The translations under genes were made by a program, and so were the position numbers. A stretch of DNA of 64,000 bases from Neoceratodus forsteri (Eukaryota; Chordata; Ceratodontiformes; Ceratodontidae): contig CM057454.1 in assembly GCA_016271365.2 (NCBI GenBank), positions 694,043,501-694,107,500 on the forward strand, written 5' to 3'. Positions 1 through 11,399 of this stretch are shown piece after piece (position 1 is the first letter of the stretch; each line of letters begins with the position of its first letter). The notes beneath the pieces were generated by a model. The model was not told where the DNA came from, searched no databases, and worked only from the letters and a program-made list of their open reading frames with translations.

Positions 1-1214
1 GGCAGATCATCCCAACAACATGGGGCTGCCATACTGGCATTAGATGTTGAAAAGGCCTTTGACAGAGTTGAATGGACATATTTGTTTGAGGCCCTCAGAC
101 AGCAGGGATTGGACTCTGGAATCTTAAAATGGATTAAACTACTGTATACCTCCGCCTTGGCCCAAATTTTAGTTAATGGCACCTTAATCCCCTCATTTAC
201 ACTGTCTCGTGGTACTAGACAGGGCTGCCCCTTGTCCCCACTCTTATATGTTTTGGCTGTGGAGCCTTTGGCATCAGCTATAAGAGCCCATGCAGGGATT
301 CAGGGATTTTTTGGGGGGGAAGCACAAAGTCACATTATATGCAGATGACTTACTATTGTACATGCATAACCCAAGTAGGGATCTTCCCCTACTACATGAC
401 CTTCTGAGAGATTATGGCTCCATGTCTGGTCATAAAATCAACTGGACTAAGGGTGAACTACTCCCAATCGATTAGCAAGATAAGCCACAACTGGTGAAAC
501 TGCTGGGTGAATTGATGATGGTGACCAGGCTGAAATACTTAGGGATTGTCCTAACAGTAAAATTGGGTATGCTATGTGCCCTGAATTATGGCCCATTAAT
601 TAAAAAACTAAATGGGGACTGTGAGAAGTGGAAGAGCTTACCACTGACTCTGATAGGAAGGATTGACATAGTGAAGATGATGATCCTACCCAGATGTCTT
701 TATCTTTACCAGTCATTACCACTAAAGATACCTCTGTTACATTTTAAGCAAGTGAACACATGGTACATGGCTTCATCTGGAGGGGAAAAACAACCTGGAT
801 CAAAAAGACAATCTTACACCAAACCACCAGCAGGAGAGAATTGGGTCTGCCTAACTTTCAGCTTTATTATCTAGTAACACAGCTTGCATTTGTACCCACA
901 GGGTTGGGCTCTGTAAAACATTACTGGGTTGCTATAAGAAGGAACAGCTAAATGGACCCTTCGCTTTCAATATCTATCTGGAGATTTGAACCCATGCATA
1001 ACCACCCAGTATTAAACCCCTGTACACTAACTACAATTAAGGCTTGGCACACTGCACATAATAAATTAAAAATAGTTGAGGGCACTACATACTCCCCTTA
1101 TTCTGATCTGATCACACTGATGAAGGCCACAGGCCCTTACACTGTTGCTATGCACCAGAGAATGAGACAATGCAGACTTAAGGGGTTGGAATATGCTCTG
1201 CAACTTTACGAAGG
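1..1214 (+). pseudogene. L1-type LINE ORF2 fragment (reverse transcriptase to C-terminal domain)
   Basis: This is the RT of an L1-superfamily (Tx1/L1-like) non-LTR retrotransposon, cut by the window edge. Visible in order are LDVEKAFDRVEW (RT motif A), RGTRQGCPLSPLLYVLAVEP (motif B), YADDLLLY (motif C, near 337-360), then the L1-style region RLKYLGIVL and the C-terminal block FIWRGK..ELGLPNFQLYYL. The frame shifts near 315 and again near 760-800, with a stop at about 472, so it is dead. The catalytic Asp pair of motif C is still present. The upstream EN lies outside the window and the C-terminal knuckle is missing. The LINE assignment is secure; the choice between Tx1-like and L1 proper is less so. 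Confidence 0.85.
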
Positions 1215-1320
1215 GGGTAGAGTGCATTACAGTAGTCAAGCCTTGATGTCATAAAGTTATGACATAAATACTCTGAGGATTTTAGAGATGAATGCAGTTT
1301 TCAAAAGTGAGGTACATTAA
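1215..1320 (-). repeat. Possible L2-like LINE scrap
   Basis: The sequence around 1224-1250 resembles the reverse complement of the L2 segment encoding the conserved L-D-Y-C-N block, seen in a clearer copy at 27290-27320. The match is short and degenerate. Confidence 0.25.
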
Positions 1321-1702
1321 CCACATGGGGCCATGACACGCCATTATACCATCGAGTTCTCCACTTTAGGAAAAACAAGAAGCTGCAGTAAGGCACCGTG
1401 ACCCACAAGTGGATTGAAAACTAGTGTACAACAACAGCTGTAGTTGAGCTGACTGCCAGAGAAAAAAGAAACATTGCACAAAAGCAGTTTAACAGTTTCC
1501 AGCATACATTAATTATAGCTTCTAGCAGGAGCTAAGCTGAACAAGTGAACAAGCATAGGATTGCAGGCAGAAGCAATAATGCACTGAAAACAACAGTACT
1601 AATTGCTTGGTACAATTGCAGTGAAGCAGAGTTGAATCCCATGAAGAAAGTAAAATAGAATTGCAGTAGACTCTGAGGTAATTTCTACTGACTGCAAATA
1701 AA

Positions 1703-1991
1703 CATACAGTAGTGTACCCAGGATGAAACCCAATTCTGCAGCATTTTGCAGCACTCTGAAGAATGCTGCAGCAGACCTACTGAATTAAGCAATGTAATTT
1801 CAATGGCAATTAGTCCCTTTCATCATGCAGGAAAATGTGACACTGCCAGGATGAAGTGAATGCCAAAGTTTCCTGCATGACAACAGGGACTAATTGCCAT
1901 TGAAATTACATTGCTTTAGTCAGTAGGTCTGCTGCAGCATACTGCAGAGTGCTTTACAAGTGGGTTTCATTCTGGGGGATGGTACTGTATG
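1703..1991. mobile_element. Palindromic (foldback, MITE-like) element, 289 bp
   Basis: The two arms are near-perfect inverted copies: 1703-1834 pairs with 1869-1991 around a loop of about 34 bp. The ends read CATACAGT and ACTGTATG, and both arms carry the block GCAATGTAATTTCAATGGCA or its reverse complement. The arms differ by small indels and substitutions, as expected for an old insertion. No reading frame is present. The structure fits a non-autonomous DNA transposon, but the superfamily is unknown because no target-site duplication could be fixed. The surrounding 1321-1702 and 1992-2430 show no recognisable gene. Confidence 0.7.
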
Positions 1992-2430
1992 TGAATGGAT
2001 TGAAATCACCGAAAGGGCTGAATAAAAACTGGGGACTTACATAAGGAAATGTGTAGTAATGAATGAAACATTGAGTGAAGTAAGCAGTAAAGAAACCATA
2101 GGGAAATGCAAGGCTGCTGATTCAAAATAGGGCTTGCACACAGTTATGCACGTTTGGTTCCAGATAGGCTACAAAGTAATAGATTCAGATGAAACAAATG
2201 AGTGAAAAGCAACAGCAGTGTGGCTTTGGAGAACTGAAATCCAGGAAGCAGGCAGCTGAGAGACTCAAAGCAAGCTGTTAAAATGCAACATCAGAACACA
2301 CAGTGAGAAGCTGAAGAGAGCCAGCCAGATGTAATCAATTAGGAACATGAGAGTGCTGAAAGGAATGGCAACAACAGCAGACTTGGATTAACACAGCATA
2401 CACAAGGGCACTAAAACCCCCAATAGAAAA

Positions 2431-2700
2431 GACAAAACCAAAGACAAACACAGAAAAACAGAAAAAACAAGCACAAGAAGAAGCACACTGTGGCTGGAGG
2501 CCAAATAATACTAACCAAGTAAGAGCAACACACAAACGAAATTAAACAGAAACCAAGTAGAAGCCAGCACACAAGTAAGAAGAAGGTGGAGACAAGCAGG
2601 GAAAAACAACAAGAGAAGAGCAGGGGAAAACTAAATGGAGCGGAAAAGCAAGCCAATACACACACACACAGATGCAGGAGCTCAAGGCAGGTAACTTTTC
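2431..2700. repeat. Purine-rich low-complexity tract
   Basis: This is an A/G- and A/C-biased stretch with short (CA)n near 2658-2671. Minus-strand open frames here are compositional (runs of Phe, Cys and Leu) and show no domain. Confidence 0.6.
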
Positions 2701-3014
2701 CAAACATTAGAGCAGGGGGTCCTGGGAGCAGCTGGTTTATATGATGGGTGTAGGAGGAGTTTATTCCCCCACATTGAACCTCAGGCTAGCCTTCCCTTAA
2801 CAAAACATTCTTCAAATATTAAAACTAGCAAAGGGAAGGCAAAAAACTGTTAGTCAACTAAAGGTTTAGGGCAATTGTAACATAATAACAAAGAAGACAT
2901 ATGGCAAAATGTCAGAATGAATATTTTGATTGGTATCTTCAAAAGTAAAGGATGGAGTGATATTCAACAGCAAACTGTTGTTTAAAGGGCAACAAATTAG
3001 TGCACAAGGTGTCA

Positions 3015-3265
3015 GCATGGCTCCACTGGTAGTAGATCTGCCTCTGGGCTAGAAAGTTGTGGCTTCTAGTCTCACACTGGGATTGGACTCATACCATCAA
3101 TGCTGGCACCCTAGTGCAGTACTAGGGAGATGCTATACTGTCGTGTGTGACATCCTTCAGATGAGACATTAGATTGAGATCCTTCCTATCGATCTCTTGT
3201 GCTGTCCAGGTAGAAGTAAAAGAATCCAAGGCATTTATTGCAAGAGTAGGAGAATTTATATTACA
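3015..3265 (+). repeat. tRNA-derived SINE, copy A
   Basis: A degraded tRNA-like head (ATGGCTCCACTGGTAG, resembling an A box) is followed by a body with CATCCTTCAGATGAGACATTA and GAAGTAAAAGAATCCAAGGCA. The same order is found on the opposite strand at 37085-37460. The CCTTCGGATGAGA-type central block resembles the conserved segment of vertebrate V-SINE-like families, an assignment made from memory. Confidence 0.65.
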
Positions 3266-3339
3266 GATAAATCACACAAGACAGACAGGTCAAAGGCTTC
3301 ACACTTTTAGCTATGTTGTGCTTGCCATTATAGTTCAAT

Positions 3340-3555
3340 CAGACCGTTTAAAATTTTGTTTTTGTTGCGTCTAGTTGTCCTGTTAGTCACTCTTCCATGT
3401 TTTGTACTTGTTGCTTATGAGTCTTTGTAATTTCCCTTTGTTTGTATTGTACACCATTCCCCATTCCCTGGGTCACACCTGGAAACAAGCCTCAGCTAAG
3501 TGTGCCTTTCCCAGTTACCAAAATTTTAAATAAATAAATATATATATATATATAC
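3340..3555 (+). mobile_element. 3' tail of an L2/Kiri-like LINE with (AAATA)n/(TA)n
   Basis: The segment ends in ACCTGGAAACAAGC...CCCAGTTACCAAAATTTTAAATAAATAAATA and runs into (TA)n at 3540-3555. The same 3' architecture closes the RT-bearing LINE at 23216-25033, so this is a severely 5'-truncated copy of a related LINE. Confidence 0.5.
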
Positions 3556-3599
3556 AGGTAAAACAAGACAATGTCCACATCTAAAGAAAACAATCAAAA

Positions 3600-3946
3600 G
3601 CAATTGTTTCATCACAGTATGAAACTGAAATAAACAGAATATGACAAAACAATCAAGAAACTAAAAAATATAAAAAAAAAAACCTCAGCAGATACAGAGA
3701 ATCACAAAAAGAAGCTTAAGTCTGGCACACCTTAAAAGATTCACATTTGCAACAGTAAAGGAGTTCTTATCCTTTTCATATACTTTCAGAAGGTCCAACT
3801 GTACATTCTTAAGTAACTCCTGATGAGTAACCACTTACTGCTGTAAACCCCAGGAACACCATGCTTGCCAAATGTAATATTTAAACAGAGCCAAAAGCAC
3901 CTGCGATACAGAAAAATTAGAAGCTTTCCTTCTAGCGAAAAAGATG
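3600..3946 (-). pseudogene. C-terminal end of Tx1/L1-like LINE ORF2, left of the solo LTR
   Basis: Read on the minus strand, this encodes SVSQVLLALFKYYIWQAW, the conserved C-terminal helix (YIWQ.R type) of L1/Tx1 ORF2 proteins. It continues the zinc-knuckle segment at 5407-5600 once the LTR at 3952-5401 is skipped. It decays into an A-rich 3' region near 3600-3680. Confidence 0.65.
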
Positions 3947-3951
3947 CCTAG

Positions 3952-5401
3952 TGTGGCAGGATAAAGTCATACCTTATTGTTCTAATCACATTTCATGGTA
4001 TTTTATGTGACAAATGCATCAGAGTGGCCCATACATGGTGGCCCAATGTAACTTGCAAGGGATCATGGGTACAAAGAAAAGCCATGGGCCCAAAAATATG
4101 ATGTGATTTCTTGTTACTAGACACAGAAGCTGTTTGTTGCTAGTCAGGGTCTAGAGTTTAATTAAATCATTTAGAGGGAGACAAAAGAATAATTAGGCAT
4201 AACTTGGATGCCATCTTGCCCAATTTGCTTGTGAAAAGGCCAGGATCTCTAGAGGAGCCATGATGTCTGGACCCTTTTATTTTGAGAGGTCTACACTGAC
4301 TTAATCTCATTACAGCTGAATGGACTACCATTTAAGTAAATGGCTGTACTAAGTGCAGCTTAATTACAGCCATTTCAAAAGGGGGGGCTGGGTGGTTTCC
4401 TAAAATTCCAGTTTAGACTAGCTGACCTCTGAGCCTTTTTTCCTCTCATATTAAGAAATGCTCATTTGTTGTTTTCTAATAAAATGCTGAAAGCTGATTG
4501 GTTGTGTAGCCATGGTAATGGAATGCTAGCCAATTGCAGAGCAAGTCAATATCCATTGGACCTGCCCTTTGAGAAACCCCATAAAACAAGGGTGCAAGAA
4601 TGTATTTGGACCTTTTTGCATTTGGAAACCCTGTCTGCTTAGAGAGCAGAGACAATTCCTTCTCAAGACTTCTGGACCAAGAACCAAGACTTCAGCTACC
4701 ACTTTTAAGAACACCTTGCACTTCAAATTCAGCAACTAAGGACTTGAGGTAGAACTTTGAAACTAGAATTTTCAAAGTTTAGTTTTTTTTTTTTGTATAC
4801 TTCCATTTTATTTTCCATATCCTTTAACTAATGTCTAAAATGATCTATCTCTAAGTTATTTACTGTATTTATTAATTAATAAGTTAAGCTTTTGGCTTAC
4901 TTTTAAAAGAATTCTGCCAGTGTTGTTTGTGTGTGTTTCCTTGTGGAGGGTTGTTCAAACTGTACTACACCTCTGTGACTGTTCTAAGGGCCAAACACTA
5001 CCAAAATGAAATACCACCAGCGACCTTGTGGATGAAAGGAGGAGAGGAAATACAAAAGGTCTCAGGAGGAGTCTGTGGGGGTTTGAACTGGTCTCTGAAT
5101 TTCTGGGGAAAGACACATAATAGGGTATTTAGTGCACCCAGAAGCCTATACATGCCTGTGGCTTTCTGGTTCATTGTGCAGTGGCTGAGAGGGTTCTATC
5201 CCAGGAACATAGACTCGAGACTGTACAGTATTTGTACCCCTTTGCATGGAGAGAGGGAACCCTGGGATTCTCTGGCATATGTTTAGTTGTGAAATAGTGA
5301 GCATGCTAAAAGGACAGAGAAGGAGTATCCCTGACCCCTGTCACAGGAGGGATTCACTGTAGCCCAGGGAATTATAGCCCCACAGGAGTGGGCTTGTGAC
5401 A
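3952..5401. mobile_element. Solo LTR, 1450 bp, with CCTAG target duplication
   Basis: The element starts TGTGGCAGGA and ends CTTGTGACA (TG...CA termini). It is flanked by the same 5 bp, CCTAG, at 3947-3951 and 5402-5406. It has no long supported frame, as expected of an LTR left after recombination between the two LTRs of a provirus-like element. A candidate TATA (CATAAAAC, about 4579) and AATAAA (4478-4483) are present, but the order of U3, R and U5 is not established. A 5-bp duplication fits Gypsy-type or endogenous-retrovirus LTRs; the family is not identified. It sits inside a minus-strand LINE, so it is younger than that LINE. Confidence 0.7.
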
Positions 5402-5406
5402 CCTAG

Positions 5407-5600
5407 CACCAACTCTGGGTAAGTCAGGGATAGAAACAAAGGTTCTGCACACTCATGCACAGCAAAGTTCCAAAGTTGTTGAACATACAGAGAGTGAAAG
5501 AACAAGTGTTCCTTTGTTTCCAAAATCGTTTCACATCCTGTTGTAAACAATGTCTTTCAGATAGTTGTTTGTGGTTATGGGCATTTCTAACACCTAGTTT
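5407..5600 (-). pseudogene. Zinc-knuckle segment of Tx1/L1-like LINE ORF2, right of the solo LTR
   Basis: The minus strand encodes LFTTGCETILETKEHLFFH followed by VQQLW, matching the C-x-x-C...E-H-L-F-x-C...W knuckle near the C-terminus of Tx1/L1 ORF2. The last Cys is replaced by His or Ser, and the first Cys is also changed. It belongs to the same insertion as 3600-3946 and 6060-10240. Confidence 0.65.
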
Positions 5601-5639
5601 AATACAGTAATACAACCATAAAACATCATAAACAAAAGG

Positions 5640-5940
5640 AGGCATCTTATTACTGCTATATGACATACTACAGGGCATAGATTTAATAATAGAATTGAAT
5701 ACTAAGTTTAAGAATATTGACTTAACATCAAGAGGATATCCACTGCAGTTAAAAGGAAAAGGTTCAAAACTATTAACAGAAAACATTTATTCACACAGAG
5801 AGTGGTGAACCTATGAAGAGACTCCCACTAGAAGTAGTAATAAGTACAACCAAGGATACATTTAAGAATAGATTAGATAATTATATTGCTCATGGTCACT
5901 ATATGACTTACTATATGGAATTTAAGAGATTCTAATGGGC
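5640..5940 (+). pseudogene. C-terminus of a CR1/L2-type LINE ORF2
   Basis: The plus strand encodes the typical tail DLTSRGYPLQLKGKG, then KRLPLEVVISTTKDTFKNRL, matching the family pattern RVV..WN.LP.EVV...T...FK..LD. There is one frameshift near 5800. It is opposite in orientation to the surrounding Tx1/L1-like LINE and is probably nested in it. Confidence 0.65.
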
Positions 5941-6059
5941 CTTGTGCCTCCTTTCACTCCTAAACATCACAGACATCAGAGACAGTGACATCCAACGATT
6001 ATTCAAATGTCTCAAAATCAAGTTGATGTCTTACCCACTACAGTTAGGAATCAACAAAT

Positions 6060-8000
6060 CTGACTGGAAATTCTCAGCCATTGTGATCTGATAAAGCAGT
6101 TGTCTTGATGCTGCTAATGTACCATCCTCCCATATGAGATCTTCCAGAATAAAATTTTCTGGAATGAAGCCATAAGATACAGTTGCCTGGGACAAAACAA
6201 GATATTTTAATGTTCTTTAAATGAGAAGGTTGTCATGCTGGAATATATATAGAGATCCATTCCATAAGTGCTGCCAGCATACCTTATCCAGTTTCCTCAG
6301 GGCGATAGTAAAGTTAGTCAGGAAAAAAAAAGGTACGATAAAAGACTAGCGGGTTAGGCAACCCCAACCCCCCTGCTTTTTCAATCTATAAGTGACATCC
6401 CATTTCACTGGATTCAGCTGACTGCCCCACGATGCCTGGAAAAAAACACTATATCTTAGTCTCTAGAGTTTTTTGGGGGATGAAGATATAACTAATGTAA
6501 AGTATCACCAGAATCAGTAGTGGTTTCATCAATACAATCCTTTTCATTCTGGAAATTCGGAGCTGAGGTCAACTCTCCCTCTGTTAGATTTTAAAGAATC
6601 AATGCTCCTTTTCATCTCACCCTTCATAAGAGAAACAACCCAAATGGTTTTGTTTGTTTCAGCCAAGTCAGGAATGTGAAGTTGCGAAAAAAGGAAGATC
6701 AAATTCTATATAGGGAGCAGTACTAAAAATCTCCCTAGTAAATTCAGAAGCAACATGCATCATCTCTGCTTTGCTGTTTACCATGTCACCATCATCAAAG
6801 TAATACACTCCCCACATAGATCTACTCAACTCTTGAGTTTTACAGTCCTTGAAGGGGTCAAACGTCTGTTTTGTGCACTGTGTGCCAAACCTCATCTCCT
6901 GTTGCAAGGACTGTGCTCTGTTATACTGGAATCTCTTCAATCTCTTCATTTCAGCCTGTAATATTCGAATTTGAGCACTATAATCAGATGTATCAATTTC
7001 AGCCCTGGAGATGACCTTTTGCAACTGTTCCCAAAAGATCAAGTAATTAAGATATTCTACTGTATCCTTTTGACAATGCTTTTTTTAAATAAATCAGTAA
7101 ATTCTCCTTTTCCATCTTCCCACCATCCGGGTAGGGTACCATAGAAGCATTGCATAGAGAGGAGCGCTGTCCAAAGTGATTCTCATTTTTGTACCAATTG
7201 TGGGTCAGTTAAGGCTGCATTATTCCATCTCCAGGGCCCTTTTCCATGAGTTGGAGATCCCCCCAGTGAATGTGCAGATCAGTACCTTGTGGTCCGAAAT
7301 CTCTGTCCCCACTGTACATGCATGCAGAATGGTCTTTAGTATAGAAATGAAGAAATAATCTATTTTCATTGACAGGTTGCTTCTAAAGTAAGTATGGCCC
7401 CCTTCCACCCCTGTCAGATGCATTACCCAATAAACATCTCTCACAACCAAATTCAAACAATTGGAATCAATGTACATCTTATCTGTCTGTAAACCCCCAT
7501 AGGCTCTAGCCACTGCACTGTTAAAATCTCCCTCCCCAAACTATTAGCCTGTAGGTGTGCAGATAGAGTTGTATATCTTGAAACCATTGAACCTGTGCTG
7601 CCTTAGCTTGGGGAGCATGCACCACAATAAGGCATAACCTATCCTGCTTATAGGAGATGTCCAACACCAAGGACCTACCAGGGTGTATTTCTACCAGTCT
7701 TGTCAGCCTTGTGGCTGCATCGTTAAATAAAATTCCCACTCCATCACAGTGGTCAGTGCCTATAGACCAGAAAGCTGGGCCACCAATCCATGGTCTAGAG
7801 GTCTCAGCTAACTCAAATTGTGTCTGTAACAATGTATCTTGTAACAGTATAATTTGAGCATCAATGTCTTGTAACGCAGTAAAGGGGGAAATTATTTTCT
7901 CATAGCTCTTTACGGTGTTAGAATATGCATGAGAAAAAATGGAAAAAAAGGAACCCTGCACAGAAATCATTCCAACCTGTCCAGATACCTTGTCTTTCAC
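6060..8000 (-). pseudogene. Tx1/L1-like LINE ORF2: EN, linker and C-terminal block, RT deleted
   Basis: On the minus strand an apurinic-type endonuclease runs from 8000 to 7220. The blocks are AQIILLQDT (usually LQETH), GVGILF, GRSLVLDI, VVHAP, VWGGRF (normally GGDFN), then KIDYFFIS and SDHKV. A linker follows at 7042-6668. The next recognisable block is the far C-terminal RLKKQGGLGLPNP near 6330-6420. The roughly 400 residues of RT that belong between them are absent, so the copy carries an internal deletion. A frameshift at about 7515 splits the EN, and its catalytic Glu motif is altered. The copy cannot encode its own transposition. Confidence 0.8.
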
Positions 8001-8343
8001 TTAGTTCTCTTTTGAAGTACAGACTCAGGGTGAGAGTTCGCTAGGCCCAAAGAAAGATCCTGCTCTGTGGAGAGGAGAAAGGAGCTCACCAAATCTCCAT
8101 CTTCATCCTCAGTGTCCCCCATTCTTTCCCATGTACAAAAATGCCAAAGCTATAACAAGTAACCAAAGATAATGCTCTCTTTCTGCCCTTTTATTTAGGC
8201 ATGCTGTCAGCCCATGGCCCTTTTTTCTTTCCATTAGGGTAACAGTAACAAAGTAATTGGGGGGGGGGTATTTGCACTGAGGAGTGCTGAGTCTGAGAAG
8301 GCTCTTCTACCAGGTCATTAGCATCAGTATCTAACATTGGGTG

Positions 8344-10197
8344 TTAAACTCCTGGACAACAGCCAGATTGGTCTGCAGAAGAGGGGCCAGGAGTGAGATC
8401 CACTGGACATCTCACGGCCACTGACACCTGCCCACCAGAAGAGGGTGCACTTTGAGCAAGGCCTACTTTCTCCTGTGCAGCCACATGTAAGACCTCGAGC
8501 CTATGTTCCAAGGTCAGTGTTGCACCCTTTTTCTGTGCCTGCATTACCAAGTCATCCTGTGACATACTATGTCCCCTATTATGGGAGGCCCAGCGGCACT
8601 TTCCCATAGGAGTGCCCTCTAAGCTCACATAAATTATAGCAAGACACATTATTACATTCCTTGGCAGTATGACCAAACTCTAGACAGTGACTACATTGTG
8701 TGCTATCACATGCATTGTTCAAATGACACCTGGAACCACATATAAAGCAAGACTTTGGCTGGCCCTTATAAAACGGAGTCCCCCTATCTCAGCCTGGAAA
8801 AAAGTGCTAGGCAGATGTAAAATCCCAGTATAATGCTGCAATAGTTTCACATGTATTTTCCGCCCCCGAGTCCAGATCTGTTCGGAGTCTATAACTGATT
8901 CAGGACAGTCCTACACTTCACATCAGTACCACAACTATTACAAGATGCCAACTATATTGACACCTTTATTCGAAAAATTGCAGTTAAGGTTCTTAACGTA
9001 AGATGCGATGAGTTAGTGGGATAACCAAAAAGGGAATTCACAGTGGGGTGTTTTTCAGTTTATTGTTCTGGGCCCAAAACCTATACAAACCAGAAATGAG
9101 TTTAATGTCAGAATTAGAATCTCCAGTGTGGATCAATGCATAAATCTCTGATGCAAAGAATTTTTTAATAAAGTTCTAGCAATATAGACTCTATCTGGGA
9201 GTGTTCTAAGCCTCTCTTGTACATCAAGAACACCACAGTTCTATCTGGTGCAGGCTCACCCTTTGTCAGCAAACTGTTTAGACTTCTGTTGGGCAGAAAA
9301 AGTCTATTGCTGGGAAGCAATATTAAAAACATCCTCAACAGTGGTAGCAGGCAATGATGGGGCCGATGGGCTCACTCCCAATAGTGAAGGTGTTACAGTT
9401 TGTACAGAATTCAGTGTTATGGCAGGGCTGTCAGTTATGGTAGCTCTAATAGCACTTCCTCACTCAAAATGATACTGGACATGGATTGTGGGGCATGCAG
9501 AGCATGTTCAGTCAGTTCCTTAGGCATAGCCTCCAGCTTAGTTGCAGTCAAAGTCCGGTAGGCATGCAGGAGCTGCAGCGCAGTGTGTCCAGCTAATGCA
9601 ATGTTCTCTGGACTGGCAGCTGTGCCTCTGAACAATAACACTGCATAAGGGGATCTGCAGTATCTGGAATCCAGGCTCCTCCATCATTCTGTAACCACCC
9701 CACTCCCTGTAGAGCTTTCTCTCTGGGGACCGGGGTACACTTTTTTGATGCATTCCCAAGGTATGCTTTAACAATGATTTTTTAACTCCTAAGGTTTTAT
9801 GGTCCATAGTAGTGCCTGTTCTAGCAGCAGCTGCAGCCCATTCAGCTGCCAACAGCATTCCATCTGCCATGTCATCTGTGCTCATAGATAGCTTCAGTTA
9901 GCTCAAATGGTCTCTTTGCTGCACAAAGTTTTGCTCTCCAGCTGCTACCTGGGCAAGTAATGACTGTTTCCTCAGTTGAAGTGCAGAACCTAAATCACGC
10001 TCCACCTTTTCTATTTCTTCAGTAGTTAAATTCACCGCATTGGCTATCTCAATAGAACAGGTCTCAGTGTCGATAGGCAGAATATTCGTGTCCATAGATT
10101 CAGTGGCCTCTTGCAGTATCATGGCTGGGGCAGAGGTTGATCCCTCAAGCACAGCTCCAGCTTCTTTCTCCTCACTTTCCTCTCCGGACTTGACCAT
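8344..10197 (-). pseudogene. Tx1/L1-like LINE ORF1 (nucleic-acid-binding protein) with CCHC knuckles
   Basis: The proposed start is ATG at 10197, giving an acidic N-terminus (MVKSGEESEEKEAGA). Several frameshifts follow. Upstream of the knuckles is a block ending LPSTFFQAEIGGLRFYKGQP. Then come CFICGSRCHLNNAC, CSHCLEFGHTAKEC (a canonical C-x2-C-x4-H-x4-C) and a third partial knuckle CYNLCELRGHS near 8600-8790. ORF1 proteins of this group coat LINE RNA in the RNP. The stop lies at about 8344, some 340 bp before the EN frame of ORF2, as expected for a two-ORF LINE. The knuckles point to the Tx1-like branch rather than mammalian-type L1. Confidence 0.75.
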
Positions 10198-10299
10198 CTT
10201 AGAAGATAGCCAAGGGTTCCCCCTTAGAAAGAGTAGGGTATTTTATTGGCAGAAAAGGGTAGTAAAATACTAAACATAACATATCTGTTTAAATGTATA

Positions 10300-11200
10300 T
10301 ACAGTATTAACAAACTGGTATTTTCCAATGATCAATCACTGTTGTATATATTTTCTGAAGAGTGGATCAGTTATGTTACCATCAGAGATATATATTTATA
10401 CAATCAACAGTTCTAGTATTAAGCATTCATTATATTGTGACAAGATTTCCCAAAGCTTTTATCTGTGACTGAATTCTTCTTTGCATCTTCTTCATATACA
10501 TTTTATAAGGCAGTAGTGATGTTTCATAGAATTATATCAGGGGCAATACACTGTTGTTGCAAAACCTGCTTGTAACAGGCTTGACAGATATACTATTTAA
10601 GTACAGAAAAGATAACTCGTAACGTATCATTGCGAAATCCCTTCCATTGCTGTGTGTGGATACCAAGGATTAAGGTTTCATGTTAGGTTTGAAAATAGAG
10701 TTGTTTGCAGTTTCTGGTCAATAAATGTCCACAAGGTTGTGACTTATTTACACTCTAAAAATAAATGTCCCTGTATTTCCAGGAGCTGATTACATTCTGG
10801 TCTCAGGCAATACCTTTCAGATACTTTTTTATGTTTATTGTTAGTCTTAACATTTAATCTACCATGAATGCCAAATCACAACATTTACCATGTGTACTTA
10901 AGTATTTTGTTATCATATAGCTGTGAAAGTACTATTTTATTGTGCATGGCAGGACATTGTGGAATATTCAGTTCAGTATTTCACATAACCCTGAGCAGGA
11001 TGTTGTATACCTCCTGTCTAGTATTTACAAAGGCAGACAGGTATGGCACATTCCATTTCATGGTTTTATGAAACATTGGTTTAACATAATCAGGTATTAC
11101 CTGTGTTTTTGTTAGAAACCTATATTCATTTTGAGACAATGCCTGTTTATAGAGTTCCATCCATTCTAATACTACTTCTGCCCATTGTTTGTTCTCTTGG
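10300..11200 (-). pseudogene. C-terminal third of a second Tx1/L1-like LINE ORF2
   Basis: The minus strand encodes TRQEVYNILLRV, then YCLRPECNQLLEIQGHLF with LEC and a W (the C-terminal knuckle). Further on it encodes TLRVIFSVLK and YICQACYKQVLQQQCIAPDI, the YIWQ.R-type terminal helix. Stops and frameshifts interrupt it. Its 3' end lies directly upstream of the 5' end of the LINE at 6060-10240, in the same orientation, giving a head-to-tail pair. Confidence 0.7.
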
Positions 11201-11207
11201 TTTCCAA

Positions 11208-11208
<1 letters not shown>

Positions 11209-11248
<40 letters not shown>
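11209..11248. repeat. (TA)n microsatellite
   Basis: An uninterrupted run of alternating T and A of about 40 bp abuts the palindromic element that follows. Confidence 0.95.
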
Positions 11249-11250
<2 letters not shown>

Positions 11251-11251
11251 G

Positions 11252-11399
11252 CATGGGGTGGTGGGTTTAACAAGATTTTACACACACCCTTAGGTGTTGG
11301 ATGCTACAAAAACCCAGAGAGCGAAGCTCGATGGGTTTATTTAAGCATCCAACACCCAAGCGTATGTGTAAACTCTCAATTTAAACACACCACCCCATG
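11252..11399. mobile_element. Palindromic MITE-like element, 148 bp
   Basis: The termini are CATGGGGTGGTG and CACCACCCCATG. The arms pair along most of their length (GGTGTTGGATGCT with AGCATCCAACACC; AAACCCA with TGGGTTT) around a short hairpin GAGCGAAGCTC. It has no coding capacity and sits next to (TA)n. The size matches the palindromes at 57281-57427 and about 29598-29742, though the sequence differs. Confidence 0.7.

Noticed and set aside
2335..2707. Minus-strand frames rich in Phe, Cys and Leu
   Set aside because: Low-complexity translation of a purine-rich tract, with no domain and no repeat of the pattern elsewhere.
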